From positions 33,328,796-33,392,795 of the forward strand of contig OV884012.1 in assembly GCA_930367205.1 (NCBI GenBank): 64,000 nt of DNA, in the 5' to 3' direction. Both the position numbers and the translations under genes were made by a program. A model generated the notes under the pieces. That model was not told where the DNA came from, searched no databases, and saw only the letters and a program-made list of their open reading frames with translations. The DNA is from Acanthosoma haemorrhoidale. Lineage: Eukaryota; Arthropoda; Insecta; Hemiptera; Acanthosomatidae. This document shows, piece by piece, positions 1-12,020 of the stretch. Positions within the stretch are counted from its first letter, which is position 1. Every line of letters starts with the position of its first letter.

Positions 1-420
1 AATATCTTTTAACTGTCATGTTTTTGAGAACTAAGCATTATCTGTGCCTTTTCACCGTTGCATCAAATGGGAATTCCATGGAAAATAAAATTTAACCGGG
101 TTCATGACCAGAATATAAAAATAGTGAAGGACAGAAAAACTATATATTTTAGGAAACTGACGGAATCTCTAACGAGAACTAACCAACGTTTAGGTTTTGA
201 TTTTTCAGATTTATACCGTAACTACTAATTTGGTCTCTTTTTTATTATTATTATTATTTTCTTTCCGCTGTACGATTTGCAGTAACTTGCTCTGATATAA
301 AATAATTGTAGGCAAACTTATATATTATGTAAGTTATATATTTTATAATATGAAGGGTATTGCAGTGCTTATAAAAAAAAAATATACTCTCATCATTACC
401 TATGTCGGCTAAGAATGATA
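1..420. other. AT-rich non-coding stretch
   Basis: I see no gene here. The sequence is AT-rich with short poly-A/T runs. The one open frame (about 64 codons on the minus strand, ending at 448) overlaps the decayed exon copy and has no coding signature I recognise. Confidence 0.6.
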
Positions 421-490
421 TGTGCTGCCGACGTTGTCTTCCACACATGTGAACATAGCTCCTAGCAACAACAGCAAAAGCAAATTCGTA
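421..490 (+). pseudogene. Decayed partial copy of the Q-rich exon at 947-1197
   Basis: Positions 427-438 and 441-484 align with 1010-1021 and 1033-1074 of the downstream exon. The shared blocks are a GCCG(A/G)CGTTGTC core and a CCACATGTGAA block followed by TAGCTCC and AGCAACA(A/G)CAGCA. The copy lacks about ten bases between the two blocks and has no clear splice sites or extended frame. It reads as an ancient local duplication that decayed. Chance similarity is unlikely because two ordered blocks are conserved, but the CAG-like part alone would be weak. Confidence 0.5.
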
Positions 491-946
491 TATTAAATCC
501 TGTTATCTTGAAGAAAGATGTAATAGTTAAAAACAAATATAATATTATTACATATTTTCAATCATCAGACTATCATTTGGGCATATGTTCAATTTAACCT
601 ATTACGTTTCCTCGTCCTAATACAGAAGAAAATTTAATCTTACATTAAATGTATATTCATTAAGCTAAACTATGAAATGGGAACAGACCAATGTTTACTA
701 AAATAACCAAAAAAATAAGACTGTTTGTTTTGAATGAATGGGTGCCAAATTCTATACTACTCAAAAATAACAACCATGACAATTTACCTAATAACCTTAC
801 AAAACAGCTTCACTACACATTGGAAAAGAAAAATCATATAATGATTGCCTTGATTTCGCTTGCTTGGTTTTTATTTAATATACTTCTGAAACAATAATGA
901 TCGCAGATTATATTTAAGATGGAATAAATATATTATTTTGTTACAG

Positions 947-1197
947 GGACGACAGGTGCAGTGAGAAACAACCGTTCGACGACAGTGAGAGCCGTGCCGT
1001 ATCCTCAGTGCCGGCGTTGTCGGGAGCACAGCCCCACATGTGAAGGTAGCTCCCAGCAACAGCAGCATCAGCAACAGCAGCAGCAGCAGCCAGCAGCTAC
1101 TAGTCCGATGCTGTTCGTCCCGTTCTCGGTGCCCGCTCACCACCCACTCCAGCCCCAGCAGGTCAGCCCCAGTCCAGCATCGACTCCCATCATCAAG
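947..1197 (+). CDS. Internal exon of an unidentified Q/P-rich protein
   Basis: An acceptor (T-rich tract ending TTACAG at 941-946) opens a GC-rich 251-nt stretch that differs sharply from the AT-rich surroundings. Read with two leading bases completing a codon, the frame gives 83 codons: a basic Cys-containing part, a run of Gln with one His (about residues 37-48), then a Pro/Ser/Gln/His-rich tail. Such low-complexity stretches are common in insect transcription factors and RNA-binding proteins. The exon can end at 1197 with AAG|GCAAGT, the consensus of GC-AG introns, or at 1160 with CAG|GTCAGC. An alternative frame (starting 948) reads an acidic peptide to TGA at 1041-1043 and would make this a terminal exon. 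I do not recognise the gene. That it is an exon is fairly likely; which frame is used is less sure. Confidence 0.5.
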
Positions 1198-1203
1198 GCA
1201 AGT

Positions 1204-4200
1204 AATTAGTCCCCTATTTATTCATAATCAACGATAATAGATACAAAAGATTCTTTGAAGTAACGTGAAAACCACTGCTTAACCTACCTCGATTTCTTTG
1301 GAATTTGGGGCACCAGATCCCACTTAGGGAATCTAGGAAGGATATTGAACTCCAAGGTGGTCACACTGCTAGGACAGTCAACTAATGATCAGGGGGAACT
1401 CTTTTGCTCAATTGCGAACTAAGGTGAACTTAGCATACCATTTTAAGGAGAAAAATATTCTATATTTATATTTTCCGATGAACTGGCGGTATTAGAATAT
1501 AAACTCTAATCAAAACTTGGCACCAAAACTACCTGTAAATCTAAAACTATTATGAACAAGGAAAGAAAAACTTTTTATAATACAAATATAAAAATTAACA
1601 AATTTATATATAAAAACATTTTATCACGAAGAAAGCTGTAATCAGAGAAATAAAAATATAGTGATAACACAAAGTTACAATCATCAGACTATCATTGATG
1701 TGATAGTTCTTTTTGTTTGTCACATGTGTTAATGTGTCATATGAACATTATTGTTAATTATAAGGGACTTTGTCCCGGGATAATTTTTTTTTTCCCATTA
1801 CATTTTATTCTATTCTATCCTATGAAATTAAATGTGTAATATATCATTCTTTTTTGTGGGGGAATCACGTCTCTTCAAATATAGTTACTATTGATTTTTG
1901 ATGATTGACCCCACAACGGAGTTAATTCAAGATTTTACCCAAACAGTTAAGGGTTACAGTCGAAATTGTACCTATACACATTTCTAGAGTTTTTAGTTTC
2001 GACAATATAAGCAAGTAGCGTTTTGAAGTTCTTTAATTGTAAAAAGACGAATCGAACTATTAAGGGCCCCCTAGGAAGATGCCTTAAAATAGTGTTGAAT
2101 AATAAACCGGATATGTCCACAGCAAAGTGCTTAAGTATTTTCGCATTTTAGTTGTTGTATTCATTAATTACATTGTCGCACAAATCCATTATATGTTCAT
2201 AACCATATATATATATATATAAAATATGAAATTTTCAAAATAAATTCCTAAGCATGATTTGTGATTTGATAGAAAATAAAAAAATCATATCCAGCTAAAT
2301 AAGCTATTATAATACTTTAGTATCACTTGTTTTCAATTTTCCATTGATTAAAATAAGACATGTATAATAACTGGATAAGATTTTTTGTTAATGGAGCTAT
2401 TCGAGTAATGTACTTATTTCTAGAAAATTGAAATTTAGACTAACAGATTTATTCACAGGAGATTTTCATAACTTTTTAAAGTTTATTTCTATGTCAGGAA
2501 CATTGATTTCTGAAATTGTTTTATATACTTGTATTTTTTGGCGTACCATGTGTAAAACAAATAGTTTATAGGTAGGAGGAAGTAGGAGGAAATTGTTAGG
2601 GGTGGAATATGGGGGAGAGGATTCGGTAGAGAAAACTTATTTTCCCTTGCGCAGTTAATCCTGTCAATCAGATGTCAAAAGCACAACATTGACGTACGAA
2701 TACATGCAAGAAACATTTTGAGATTAGATTGGCTTATACCGATACTATGGTTATTTATGATTCCTTTTAGATTTGCTAAAACTTATATAAAATAGTTTTG
2801 CATTTTGGACTGATGTTAACACTTCTTCTTCTTTCATATTTACTGATATTCCCTTCTGAAAAATGAAATATTGAGTTAAATTTTATAACAAATTTCTAAA
2901 ATGTGAATGCCTGCTCCTTGATAGTGATTGAACAATATTTAAGTATGAAATTACAATGCGTAAACACCGCAAATACGATGTTTTAATGGCTAAAAGTACT
3001 TAACTTTTAATGTTTCGATTCCATCAGCGGAACCTTTAAGCACCTAATACGGCAATATGGATCATAAGAATATACTACATAAAAATTTTGTTCTCGTAAC
3101 AAATGAATTTTATCTTTATCCTGAAATTATGGCAAGCCTTTATAGGCATATCGAATATTGTTATGGCATAATCATGAATTTTTAAGCAAAACCTAGATAG
3201 TAAATTGATTATGTTAAGTAATAACAATAATAGAAAAAAAACAAAAAAAAAAAACGAGTGTGCTAGCATCACACAATTAAGTATTTTCAGGATTGATTTA
3301 ATTTTTTTTTTAACAGGCATTATGGAATATTGCAATAAAGTTCACAGGGAATTGTGATAAAGTCGCCACCACGGTCATAGTTTTTTATTTTTAAATATTA
3401 TTTTTCAACGAGATAGGTAATTAATCATAATTTAATATTTGTTGTTATTCAGTCTCCTGAAGATTATTACATATTATTGATCAAAGTGCGGGGATCTTTA
3501 ATTTGGTAAACTACCCATTTTACATAAAGTATTGTCATGATTTTAGTTAATTCATTAATGGAAGCACCATTTTTAATGCTATTGGTTATATTTTATCACC
3601 GTTGGGTATTGATTGGAAGTACCTTGAAGAATATCATGCCTCTATATCAAACAAGGGTTGAGATAAAGTTGTGCAAATGACTTTTTTAAAAAAAGTTTTA
3701 AACATGTTCAATTTTGATCCAGTAAAACAGAAATTATATATCCCATATTCTTAATCAGGACGTCAAGATCTCTTATATTATATCAAATTAAAGAGGATAG
3801 ACAAATTTTTGTCTTGCAATTACTAGACAATTCATCAACGTCCTTTATTATTTTTTTGTCTGTCTGAATTTACTTAAATTTTTAACATCAATAGAGCATC
3901 AAAAGGAACTGTGATTCAGGATATTATGCGTTGAGATAGAATCACCGGTTCATTTATTAATGGAAACACGATCTTCGTCGTATAGAATTGAATAAATTTC
4001 TGCGTTTAAGTCCCAATATTATTCCATATGAATAACTTTGGTTATTTTTATACTCTTTTCAATCTGACCATACGATATTTTTTCCGTAATTTATTAGTTT
4101 TAAATATATTCATAAGGATTCATGGAGAGACCTTCACTTTTAAAATAGATCTTCTGGCACAATAAGGAGAACATCATTACTGGACGCATGTAGCTAAAGA

Positions 4201-4430
4201 GGTGTGGGCGCTGGGAATAACACGTGATGACACCAGACTTTAAGTTAAATAACATAATTTTAGAAAAACCTAACAAGCCAATACAATATGCAAGCAGTTG
4301 CTAAAACCAATTAGGAGTTTCCAATTTCCAATGTCCTTCAAGTTCCAATAGCATTGTCAATGTCCTAGGACTGCTGCAAACGCACTATTTTACATTACAA
4401 ACTCATCATTACATTCGCTTCACAGTGCTC
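1204..4430. other. AT-rich intron-like stretch, no gene seen
   Basis: No supported coding frame, RNA gene or mobile element. It holds a short (TA)n run near 2204-2221, a G/A-rich patch near 2570-2640, and at 1678-1696 a 19-base match to 559-577. The rest looks like unconstrained AT-rich DNA. Confidence 0.6.
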
Positions 4431-4439
4431 TCCTTGTGC

Positions 4440-4870
4440 TAACATTACTTGATCTCACTCATATCCTCAAGATTTTCCCAATTCCACAGAAACCTATCCT
4501 CTTGTAAGCTCCTTATCCAGTTACCCTCATGCTCGTCTTATAAAACGGCAGTAACCTCTACTGTAAATAAAAATCTATGGCGTGGGATCGTGGCACAGGC
4601 CATCACCTTCAGACACGTTGAGAGAGTGCCTTTGGCTCATCTCTGGGGGTTCTGGACCTTATGGGAGAAAAAAGGGGAGAGAGGACCTTACGGGGGGAGC
4701 TCCGCTGCTTCTTGCTCTGCTGCCAGTTTGCTGGAGTAATTGTCTTGGGGAGTGAGCAGGAAAAATGTGTATGGATATTTTGTATGAATGGATATTGTTA
4801 TTTTTCAAACGAAGGTTTTACGACCTTCATGATAATTTTATTTAGGATGAGAAATGAATTTTAAGTTCCC
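4440..4870 (+). mobile_element. Decayed 3' end of a jockey-like LINE
   Basis: The frame from 4449 begins with ISSRFSQFHRNLS, matching PSRFSKFHQNLS near the C terminus of the intact LINE ORF2 at 17626-20313. Downstream DNA still resembles that element through its ORF2 end and 3' UTR, including a GGGGGAGCTCCGCTGCTTC-like block matching the GC-rich 3' UTR at 17480-17500 and 46510-46530. The reading frame is broken and divergence is considerable, so this is an old, severely 5'-truncated insertion. The exact ends are uncertain and I found no target duplication. Confidence 0.75.
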
Positions 4871-5089
4871 AAAACAGTTTAATAAATCAATATGAGTTAT
4901 CATTTTACAACCACGCAATAACGTTATAATAATTCCTAATTTTCTACGTCATTTTCATTGATGTATATAAAACAATTTAATTTAGCTATCATTAATATAA
5001 TATCTAAATAAAAAATAATATTTATTATATTAAATAAAAACTATGGTCACTGGAACATGTATCAAATAGTGGTATAAGCACTCGTCGTT

Positions 5090-5580
5090 TTTATCTCGAA
5101 AATGACGGGGATTTTTCTTCTGTAATTCGTTTTCTAGCCCTACCAGCTGACATTTCAATTACTCAAGAATTTCTAAACCAATTGAAAGCCGAGACTACCT
5201 CAGTGAGCCATACCGAAGCATAGACTCCAGAGACAAACCCTCCGGTAACAAGTGGCTCCGGAAGGGACAGCAACCTGTAGGGCCAGGTCAGTCTGTAAGT
5301 AATGCCTTCCGTCACGGAAACAAAGTATAAACTCTGTCCTAATGTCCTTCTCCTAACTGATCTCTGCCAGTCGATAGTGTCTTCGACAACAGTTGGTCAC
5401 TTAGCAGCAGGCCCTTCCGTTCTCTGCCCAGTCCGTCTCTTCTGTCCGTGTCTAAAAGCCTCAAGAACTTGTGCTAGCTGCACGAACGGTGAACAATTGC
5501 AGGATCAAGTGAAACTTCAATGGAAATCAAAAGACCTTCAGGCAAACATATCCGATACTGTAATTTGACCTAACTTGCAA
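5090..5580. other. GC-enriched island, possible conserved element or exon
   Basis: This segment is richer in GC than both flanks and has longer open frames (88 codons at 5302-5568 +). It contains strong donor-like sites at 5287 and 5295. It could be a conserved regulatory element or contain an exon. No protein family is recognised. Confidence 0.3.
5149..5294 (+). CDS. Possible exon before tandem donor sites
   Basis: A plus-strand frame is open from just after a TGA at 5146-5148 through 5294, where TCT|GTAAGT follows. A second donor, CCAG|GTCAGT, lies eight bases earlier at 5286/5287. The encoded peptide is hydrophilic, rich in Arg, Ser, Asp, Pro and Gly. The acceptor is unclear; TTTTCTAG or CTACCAG upstream are candidates but the first precedes the stop. 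No family is recognised. This is a weak call resting on the donor and base composition. Confidence 0.2.
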
Positions 5581-6649
5581 GGGACGGTTTCGAAGGAAAA
5601 TTTATTTTTAAATCAGCTAGGATCGTGGTGATTAGTTTTCAATCAAAATGCAATTACGGAAAATTTGTCAAAAAAGTGAACGTAAAAAAATAAGGTCCAT
5701 CTTTATAGCTGCTAAGATTTCCGATAAGAGCCATTTATGATATAAAATTATTATGAAGCCTATGTTAAGAGCACATAAATGATAGTAACACAATCAACAA
5801 AATATTCATTTTTTGTTTGTATCGTAATTAGTAATGCCTATGTGCCCGTAAACCTTACCGTACACATTTTAAAAGAGTAACTCATTAAGTATAAATTATC
5901 GTTTTAAGGATTCATAGCTTTTCTTGACAAAAAAAATAATATATTTCGACTGGAGAAACATACTGTCATATCTTTATTTATCTATTTTTTAAACTAATTA
6001 CTCTTGTTTAATCCGTATCTAACCTAAAGATAATAATAAATAATAAGTTGAACATGTTGAACAAAATAAAAACACCGGTGTCAAAACTTAATTTGATTAA
6101 ATAATAAAGTATCAAAGAAGCTAAAAGAAAAAAAATCTTTTTATATAATATTTGTTTAAAATCATGTTTTTTAACTTGTGTGTTTCACATGTAACCCCAC
6201 GATATAGCAGCATACGAAAGACAGTGGTTAGTTTGTGCAACTACTCTTTTATACCAACCCTTTTTTGTTAAACTATGTTGGAACATGCTTATAGACAGAA
6301 AGATGTATGAGGAGTAATTCCTTAACTAATTGAAAGAAGACTCTCTCTTTGGGTTCTAAGACTACAGCTGCAAAGTTTTGATGTAGCTGTCTTTATTGTA
6401 TTTTGTCCAACACATGGCATGAGTAGTAAAGAGTGCTCTAATGATTCTTTTAAAATAGCAGATTAAATGAAATATTTTTGGTTTATATATTGTGACTAAT
6501 TGGTGTAGGCAGGACTTTTTTTCTCAACTACTCAACCTAAATATTTCATATTGCCAACTAAAAGGGGAGTTGGCTGTTGAGTAAATAAAACAGTCCCAGT
6601 TTTATAGCATCAATTTATTTCAAAATGCTTTGAAATAAATTGAAAGAAT
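5581..6649. other. AT-rich stretch, no gene
   Basis: Nothing coding is supported. The only notable structure is the perfect hairpin at 6610-6643, listed separately. Confidence 0.6.
6610..6643. repeat. Perfect 15-bp hairpin with 4-nt loop
   Basis: TCAATTTATTTCAAA at 6610-6624 is exactly complementary in reverse to 6629-6643, separated by ATGC. It is AT-rich and sits immediately upstream of a GC-enriched island. It could be a DNA cruciform, an RNA hairpin in an intron or a miniature element remnant; the sequence does not decide. Confidence 0.85.
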
Positions 6650-7040
6650 ACATTCCACTTTAGTGCCGGCATGTGTTGTTGCCGAATGCTATTTGGTAAA
6701 ATAGCCGTAAAACTCCGGGTTTAATGCCTAAATAAACCTAAGTTATACGGCGGGTTTCCAATCCAAAGTAGGCAGTTAAATATCCGTAAAGCTAACTGAC
6801 TTCTCATTTCATTGACTGGAACAGTAAATACTTTACTCTCGCCGAGAGCCCTTAAGCCGGAGGATCCATATTCCGCTTATTTTAGGATATCCTTGCTGTT
6901 TACCAAATGGATTCTTCTGTATGAATAAGGGGGAAGCAAGTCCAAGACAAATAAGCACCGGGTCTTACAAACATCCCTTCTGTTTGGCCAATCGCTCCTG
7001 GAGATATATCCGATTGCTTTTAATCTGGTTTTTTATCTGT
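6650..7040. other. GC-enriched island, candidate conserved non-coding element
   Basis: A block with blocks such as CTCGCCGAGAGCCC and CCGGAGGATCC stands out of AT-rich surroundings. It has no long frame and no repeat relatives that I see in the window. Base composition alone suggests constraint; enhancer function is inference. Confidence 0.3.
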
Positions 7041-8099
7041 GTTAGTCTCATCACTCAGTTTTTATATATACATAGCAAATATTTGGTTTAAGTTATTGCT
7101 TTTTCAATGGAACCTCACGAACCAGTGGTTGGTCATTTTTTCTAAAGTAAGCTAAAAATGTTAGCCTTTCAATGCTGTCTAAACAGAAAAATAATGGTAT
7201 TTTTGCCCTGCTCTAATTCTGAAGATTTGGTTTAAAATTCAAAAAGTAATACAACAATATTGCTACATTTACATTGTGTAATAGTTATTGTGAGTTTTAC
7301 TATGAAAAGGCACATTAGCAAGTTACTCACTCGTCGAGGACTTAGCTTAGCTTTATTTTTTCTTTAGTTTTAATTATATATAGTCTTATCGTATCTTGGA
7401 ACATTATGGTAGTCAGTAAAACTGTCGTAAATTTAAATTTCAAAAACAATACTTTCGGAACAGTAGACACACTCTATAATGAACACATATTTGTAAGAAA
7501 ACTACAAACAAAGATTCTTTACGCTACCTTCTCCATGGCATTCCGCAAACCAGCCCCCAAAAGGGAATGGAAAATATGGTATTATTCAAGCCTTAATTCA
7601 AACAAATAATTATTTATATGTATTCAGAAATATCACATTCCTCTCTCAGAATTCCCACTTTTAGAAATTAATTTACCATATATGAGATTTTACATAAATA
7701 ACGCCTTAGATTGTGCGTTTTATAAATTTAGAAAAAATAAGCGGAAATATGTAAAAAATTTAAATAACTAATACTTCTATCTTGATCTCATCACACTGAA
7801 ATCTTTTATTAATTTCAAAATATGTTCAGGATGTTTATAAAACAGTAATGTATGAACCTTCTTTTAAATTTAAAGGCGTTGTACAAAAAATAGCTTCTAG
7901 AGTGGGTAATAAATATTCTTTGAGCGTACTGATTTTGAATTCACTTATTTTTTAAAGTTATTTTACTATGCAATTGAAGTTGATATCGGGTTGTTCACTT
8001 CAAAGTCTCTTCTTTAGGTCTGTTTTGTGTACATTCTCACTCACTTGGTTGACATCTTATTACTGTGAAAAAAATAAAACCTGTTGTTTTTTTTCTGTA
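7041..8099. other. AT-rich stretch, no gene
   Basis: I see no supported gene or mobile element. A 67-codon open frame at 7406-7609 has no recognisable domain and AT-driven composition. Confidence 0.6.
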
Positions 8100-8410
8100 A
8101 CTTGGAGGCTTTAAAATCTTTTACCGTCAGCGCCTATCAATATTGGCCTGACACACTTTCGATGGCACAAAATGTCCCGACGCCAAAAAACAGGAAGAGA
8201 CACGAACTAATTGAACGATTTGCACGATGTATGACAGAGGCTGTAATGCATGTGCCGCCGGGGCTTGCAAATCAGCCAATAATGGAGCCCCATATGTCAG
8301 CCAGATTGGCACAGCATTGGTCATTAATACGGCCCATGGTTGGCCGCACAGCCGGCAATTTTAACTGCCTAGTGTCCGTGTCCCTGTTCTTGCATTTATG
8401 CCCTATCAAA
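8100..8410. other. GC-enriched island with open frames on both strands
   Basis: The plus frame (8084-8413, 109 codons) and a minus frame (8127-8324) are both open mainly because stop codons are rare in this GC-richer block. It contains homeodomain-type TAAT cores (for example TCATTAATAC near 8319-8330) and an inverted CCAAT-like AGCCAATAATGG near 8273. No known protein is recognised. Candidate enhancer or conserved element; a coding exon cannot be excluded. Confidence 0.3.
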
Positions 8411-9919
8411 TGACAATTTTATGGTATGCTTGTTTTTTACAATAGGATAAAATCATAATAGTCTTATTACAGTAAAGTTTAATATTTTTATATAATCATA
8501 CGAGAGATAAAAAAAGTATTTTTATGAATAATACATCATTTGATTCTAATGGTCCTTTGAAGAAAAAATTGGTCATAAAGACCCCACTACTTTGTGTATT
8601 TAAAATAAAAACTTGGGTCGATGAATGCCTTATAAACCTCCGAGTAGTTGCATTTTTTAATATTATGGTGGGCGTTATACCGCAAATATAAACATATGAA
8701 GATACATAATGTATAGTAGTTCTTCCTTACAATATCTTGTATTGGCAGTCCTTCATGCTTATTTTATATCAAGTAGCTGTAAACAAGAGACTGATCACTT
8801 TTGACTCCAAATAATCCCATAAAACATCCAGGAGCTTATTATATACTAAAATGACTTATTTAATTTTTTATATTAGTTTTGACTAGATATTTTGTGAATT
8901 CTATTAAGTTCTTGAGTTGGCTGTTTCAAGGATTAGCATGGTTTTTGATATTTCCGGGCATAGAATAAACCACTAAAGCTAATTTATTTTAATAGTACTG
9001 ATAATACTGTCTTTCAACATTTAATGGGAATAGTAGAAAAAAAACACACACATGCAAGAATGTTTGTCAAGAATAGTGTACTTTTTTATTGTGATGTTTG
9101 CCCGGCACCTGTTGAACTTCGACTGGTTTTTGCGTGCCCACAGTTTGTAATACATATATTATTTATTTTTTTTAAAGAAGTCGTTCTTTAGGGGGGGGGG
9201 GGGTTGTACAGAGGGACTTTTAGTATTTATATTTCTTAAAGTAAAAGCTTAGATTTTCCCAAGATATATCTTTCTTATTGACATACCATTCTCAGCCAAC
9301 GGTTCGGTTATTAATTCGGTTTGCTAAACAGTAAACAATTAAAAATTAAAAAGATAATATCTCTCACAGGTTTATTGTTATACACCTTTTTATAGTTTAT
9401 TAATCGTTTGATAATTTAATACAGTTAAGCATTATTGTGGTGTGGTCTCGTGTATCGTTTTTCTAAATATGTAAATCTACCTTGTTCCGAATTGTGGTGC
9501 TGACCATGCCTGAATATGCAAATCTAAAATTGAGATCGTTCAATGAGAGACTCCAAGCTTTTTTTTCTAGAATTTATAAATATAACTTATTATTTCTATT
9601 TAGCAGGAGGGTACCATGAAAAATTAATGTTTGGAAGAAAACAATTGTGGGGTAAAGTATTGATAATATAATTCTTTTGAATGATAATTTATATTTACAT
9701 ATCATTTTTAAGAATAATTTTAGTACTACAAAGTAGGGAAACTTGATTTTGTAAAAATATCCTTTCTAGTATCATAAACATTTGTATTGTTGTTTGTTAT
9801 CTTCGAGAGTATGTAATGGTAAAATGAAAATGATAAACAACAAGTACAGAAGAGCCAGATAACGAACGACCAGTCCCACAAGCAGTGACAAATAAAAAAA
9901 TAATTGTAACTAGTTGGCG
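8411..9919. other. AT-rich stretch with G13 run, no gene
   Basis: No gene is supported. A run of 13 G residues lies at 9191-9203. The remainder is AT-rich and unstructured. Confidence 0.6.
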
Positions 9920-10220
9920 TATGAGTTTAGAGTTTTCCGTTGGGATATGACCGCTGGGTACATATGTGCCCTGGCCGGAGTTAGATAAGTTGATAATTCA
10001 TGGTACTCAGGAGACTATCCTTTGCCGATTCGGACCACGTAATCGAGCCAAGTTTTTGCCAGCCATTGAGGGACCCTCAGACATTAATATTCCGCCAGGG
10101 TAGGGCCCCGGATACATTATACATTTCGGATTCATGCTCCCTCTTCAGGCCGATTGTGAGGGCTCTTGTCACCCCTCTTCTTCAATTTGTTGATAGGTCA
10201 TTCCTCTAACTCATGCACTT
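9920..10220. other. GC-enriched island, candidate conserved element
   Basis: The block around 9950-10205 includes GAGGGACCCTC, an 11-base palindrome at about 10067-10077, and a 69-codon frame without recognisable domain. It may be a conserved non-coding element; this rests on composition only. Confidence 0.3.
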
Positions 10221-11819
10221 ATCCTAGATGGAACAGGAATTTCCTTCGGTCAATCTTTGTATTTGTTTTGTAGAAGAAAGTTTTAATAATTAAGATAGTT
10301 GAGACACTGATCCGTTTTTTTATTGACACTATGTACTCCCATTCAATGCTGAAAGATCTCTCATGTCTATTGCACAAAATAAATTTATTTGTTCACCTTT
10401 TAACCTGGTAATTTTCTATCATAAAACAGCCTGTTTGTCTGTTGGAATTACTTAGATAAACGTAATAGAATTCACAGTAGAACAACATAATTTACACTCC
10501 TATATTTAGTATGCATACGTTGATGATGAATAATGGCGATAAATAGTCGTCTTGTTTACAGCTGCTTGAAATAACTCAACTCCTGAATTAGTGAACAATA
10601 TTGGCCACTGGAAATCGAGTTTAAAAACTAATTGGTAAATTGGCTCGGAACCAATAAAATACGTGATGTCATTTGCGGGCTGTCAATGATTAACTTTTGA
10701 AATACCTTTGAAAATATTTTATGTTTGAAATATTTAGCCAGGGGGGGGGGGGAAACATAACTAAAAATCCTAAATAGGGATGATAAATAGATTATGACTT
10801 TGGTTTTAAAAATATTATTTTTGTCAGAAAACAAAATAATTTATAAAGCCCCCCTCATCTATCTTTTAAATTTTAACTCATTAAACGCACAAATAATTTA
10901 TTTCTTATTGTAGTCAATTAAATTTTGACTCGCAAAAGAAATTATTAATAAACACCAACAACGATTGCTAAAAGAAAAGTCACAGCAGCTTGAACTTGAT
11001 ATATTGACGTTTTCATCATGAATTTATGCAGTTATGATCCATCGCATTGGGACTTGAATTGCTTATATTCATTAGCAAAATTATCTGCCCGAAATTTAGT
11101 GAATTTACGATAGCCTTCGAGAGATCACCCTGCCATTTTCAATTGCTAATATTGATACTAATATTGGGAGTATAAAATTCTAGCCTAGGAGAAGCAAAAA
11201 AAGGATGACTGGATGATTTTCCTTTAACGAAATAAAAGCTTTCCACAGTCCAGTTCGGTAGTCGGCAAGTAATACACAGCGATCAGTCTTCCTCTAGAAG
11301 CTATTAAGAACTCTTTAAAACATTTCTTTACCCCTGCCAAATAGTTTTCCCCTAGTAGTAGTAGTATTTCTCAAGAGCAAATAAGAGTTTTTTATTATTT
11401 CAAAAAAATAAATTTACGAGATATTTACTATATTTAGTGACATGTGAGCCATAATTAAAAGGAACCTTTTTATCATTAAGTACATAAATTCCATTCAAAA
11501 AATTTTCAGTTGGTAAAAAATGAAGAAAATATTTCCAAACATAATGGGAAATAAGTAATTCCTTGAAATAGATCCTTGAATGAACCAGTAATCGATCACT
11601 TGAGTTTACCACGTTGAACAATGTGTAGAGCCGTACAATGAATGAAGAGAAAAGTCTGCTAAATATCGATATTGGAATTCTTCCGAAACCGCCATTCTGG
11701 CTCCGTTGTACTCTCAAGTGGAAGGACGGAGGCAGTTTAGCGAGTATATTAAAATTATCGACTTCCCTGAATTATTGAACCAAAACTCAATTTTCGCCCC
11801 CCCCCCCCTCCTCTCTCAA
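10221..11819. other. AT-rich stretch with G12 and C12 runs, no gene
   Basis: No supported gene. A G12 run sits at 10741-10752 and a C12 run at 11797-11808. The minus-strand 105-codon frame at 11400-11717 shows no domain I recognise. Confidence 0.55.
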
Positions 11820-12020
11820 TAATGTATATTAGTAAGATGGGGAAGTGATTTCACCCGCCGTCCTCTCAAAATGACTCCAGATAAAGCTGGAGACTGCCGG
11901 GACCCTGATATTTTTAGGTGCCATCAATCACTAATGATTTTCACAGGGCTCTCAGCCCTTCCATAACAGCCCTTATTAGCCTGGGATCTTCCAGACAGAT
12001 CAAAACTTTATCTCCCATAC
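11820..12020. other. GC-enriched island, candidate conserved element
   Basis: A compact block with CACCCGCCGTCC, GCTGGAGACTGCCGGGACCC and a homeodomain-like AATCACTAATGATTTT. It has no open frame of note. Possible enhancer, by composition only. Confidence 0.3.

Noticed and set aside
2200..2222. (TA)n runs here and at 13555 and 28469
   Set aside because: Ordinary microsatellites in AT-rich DNA.
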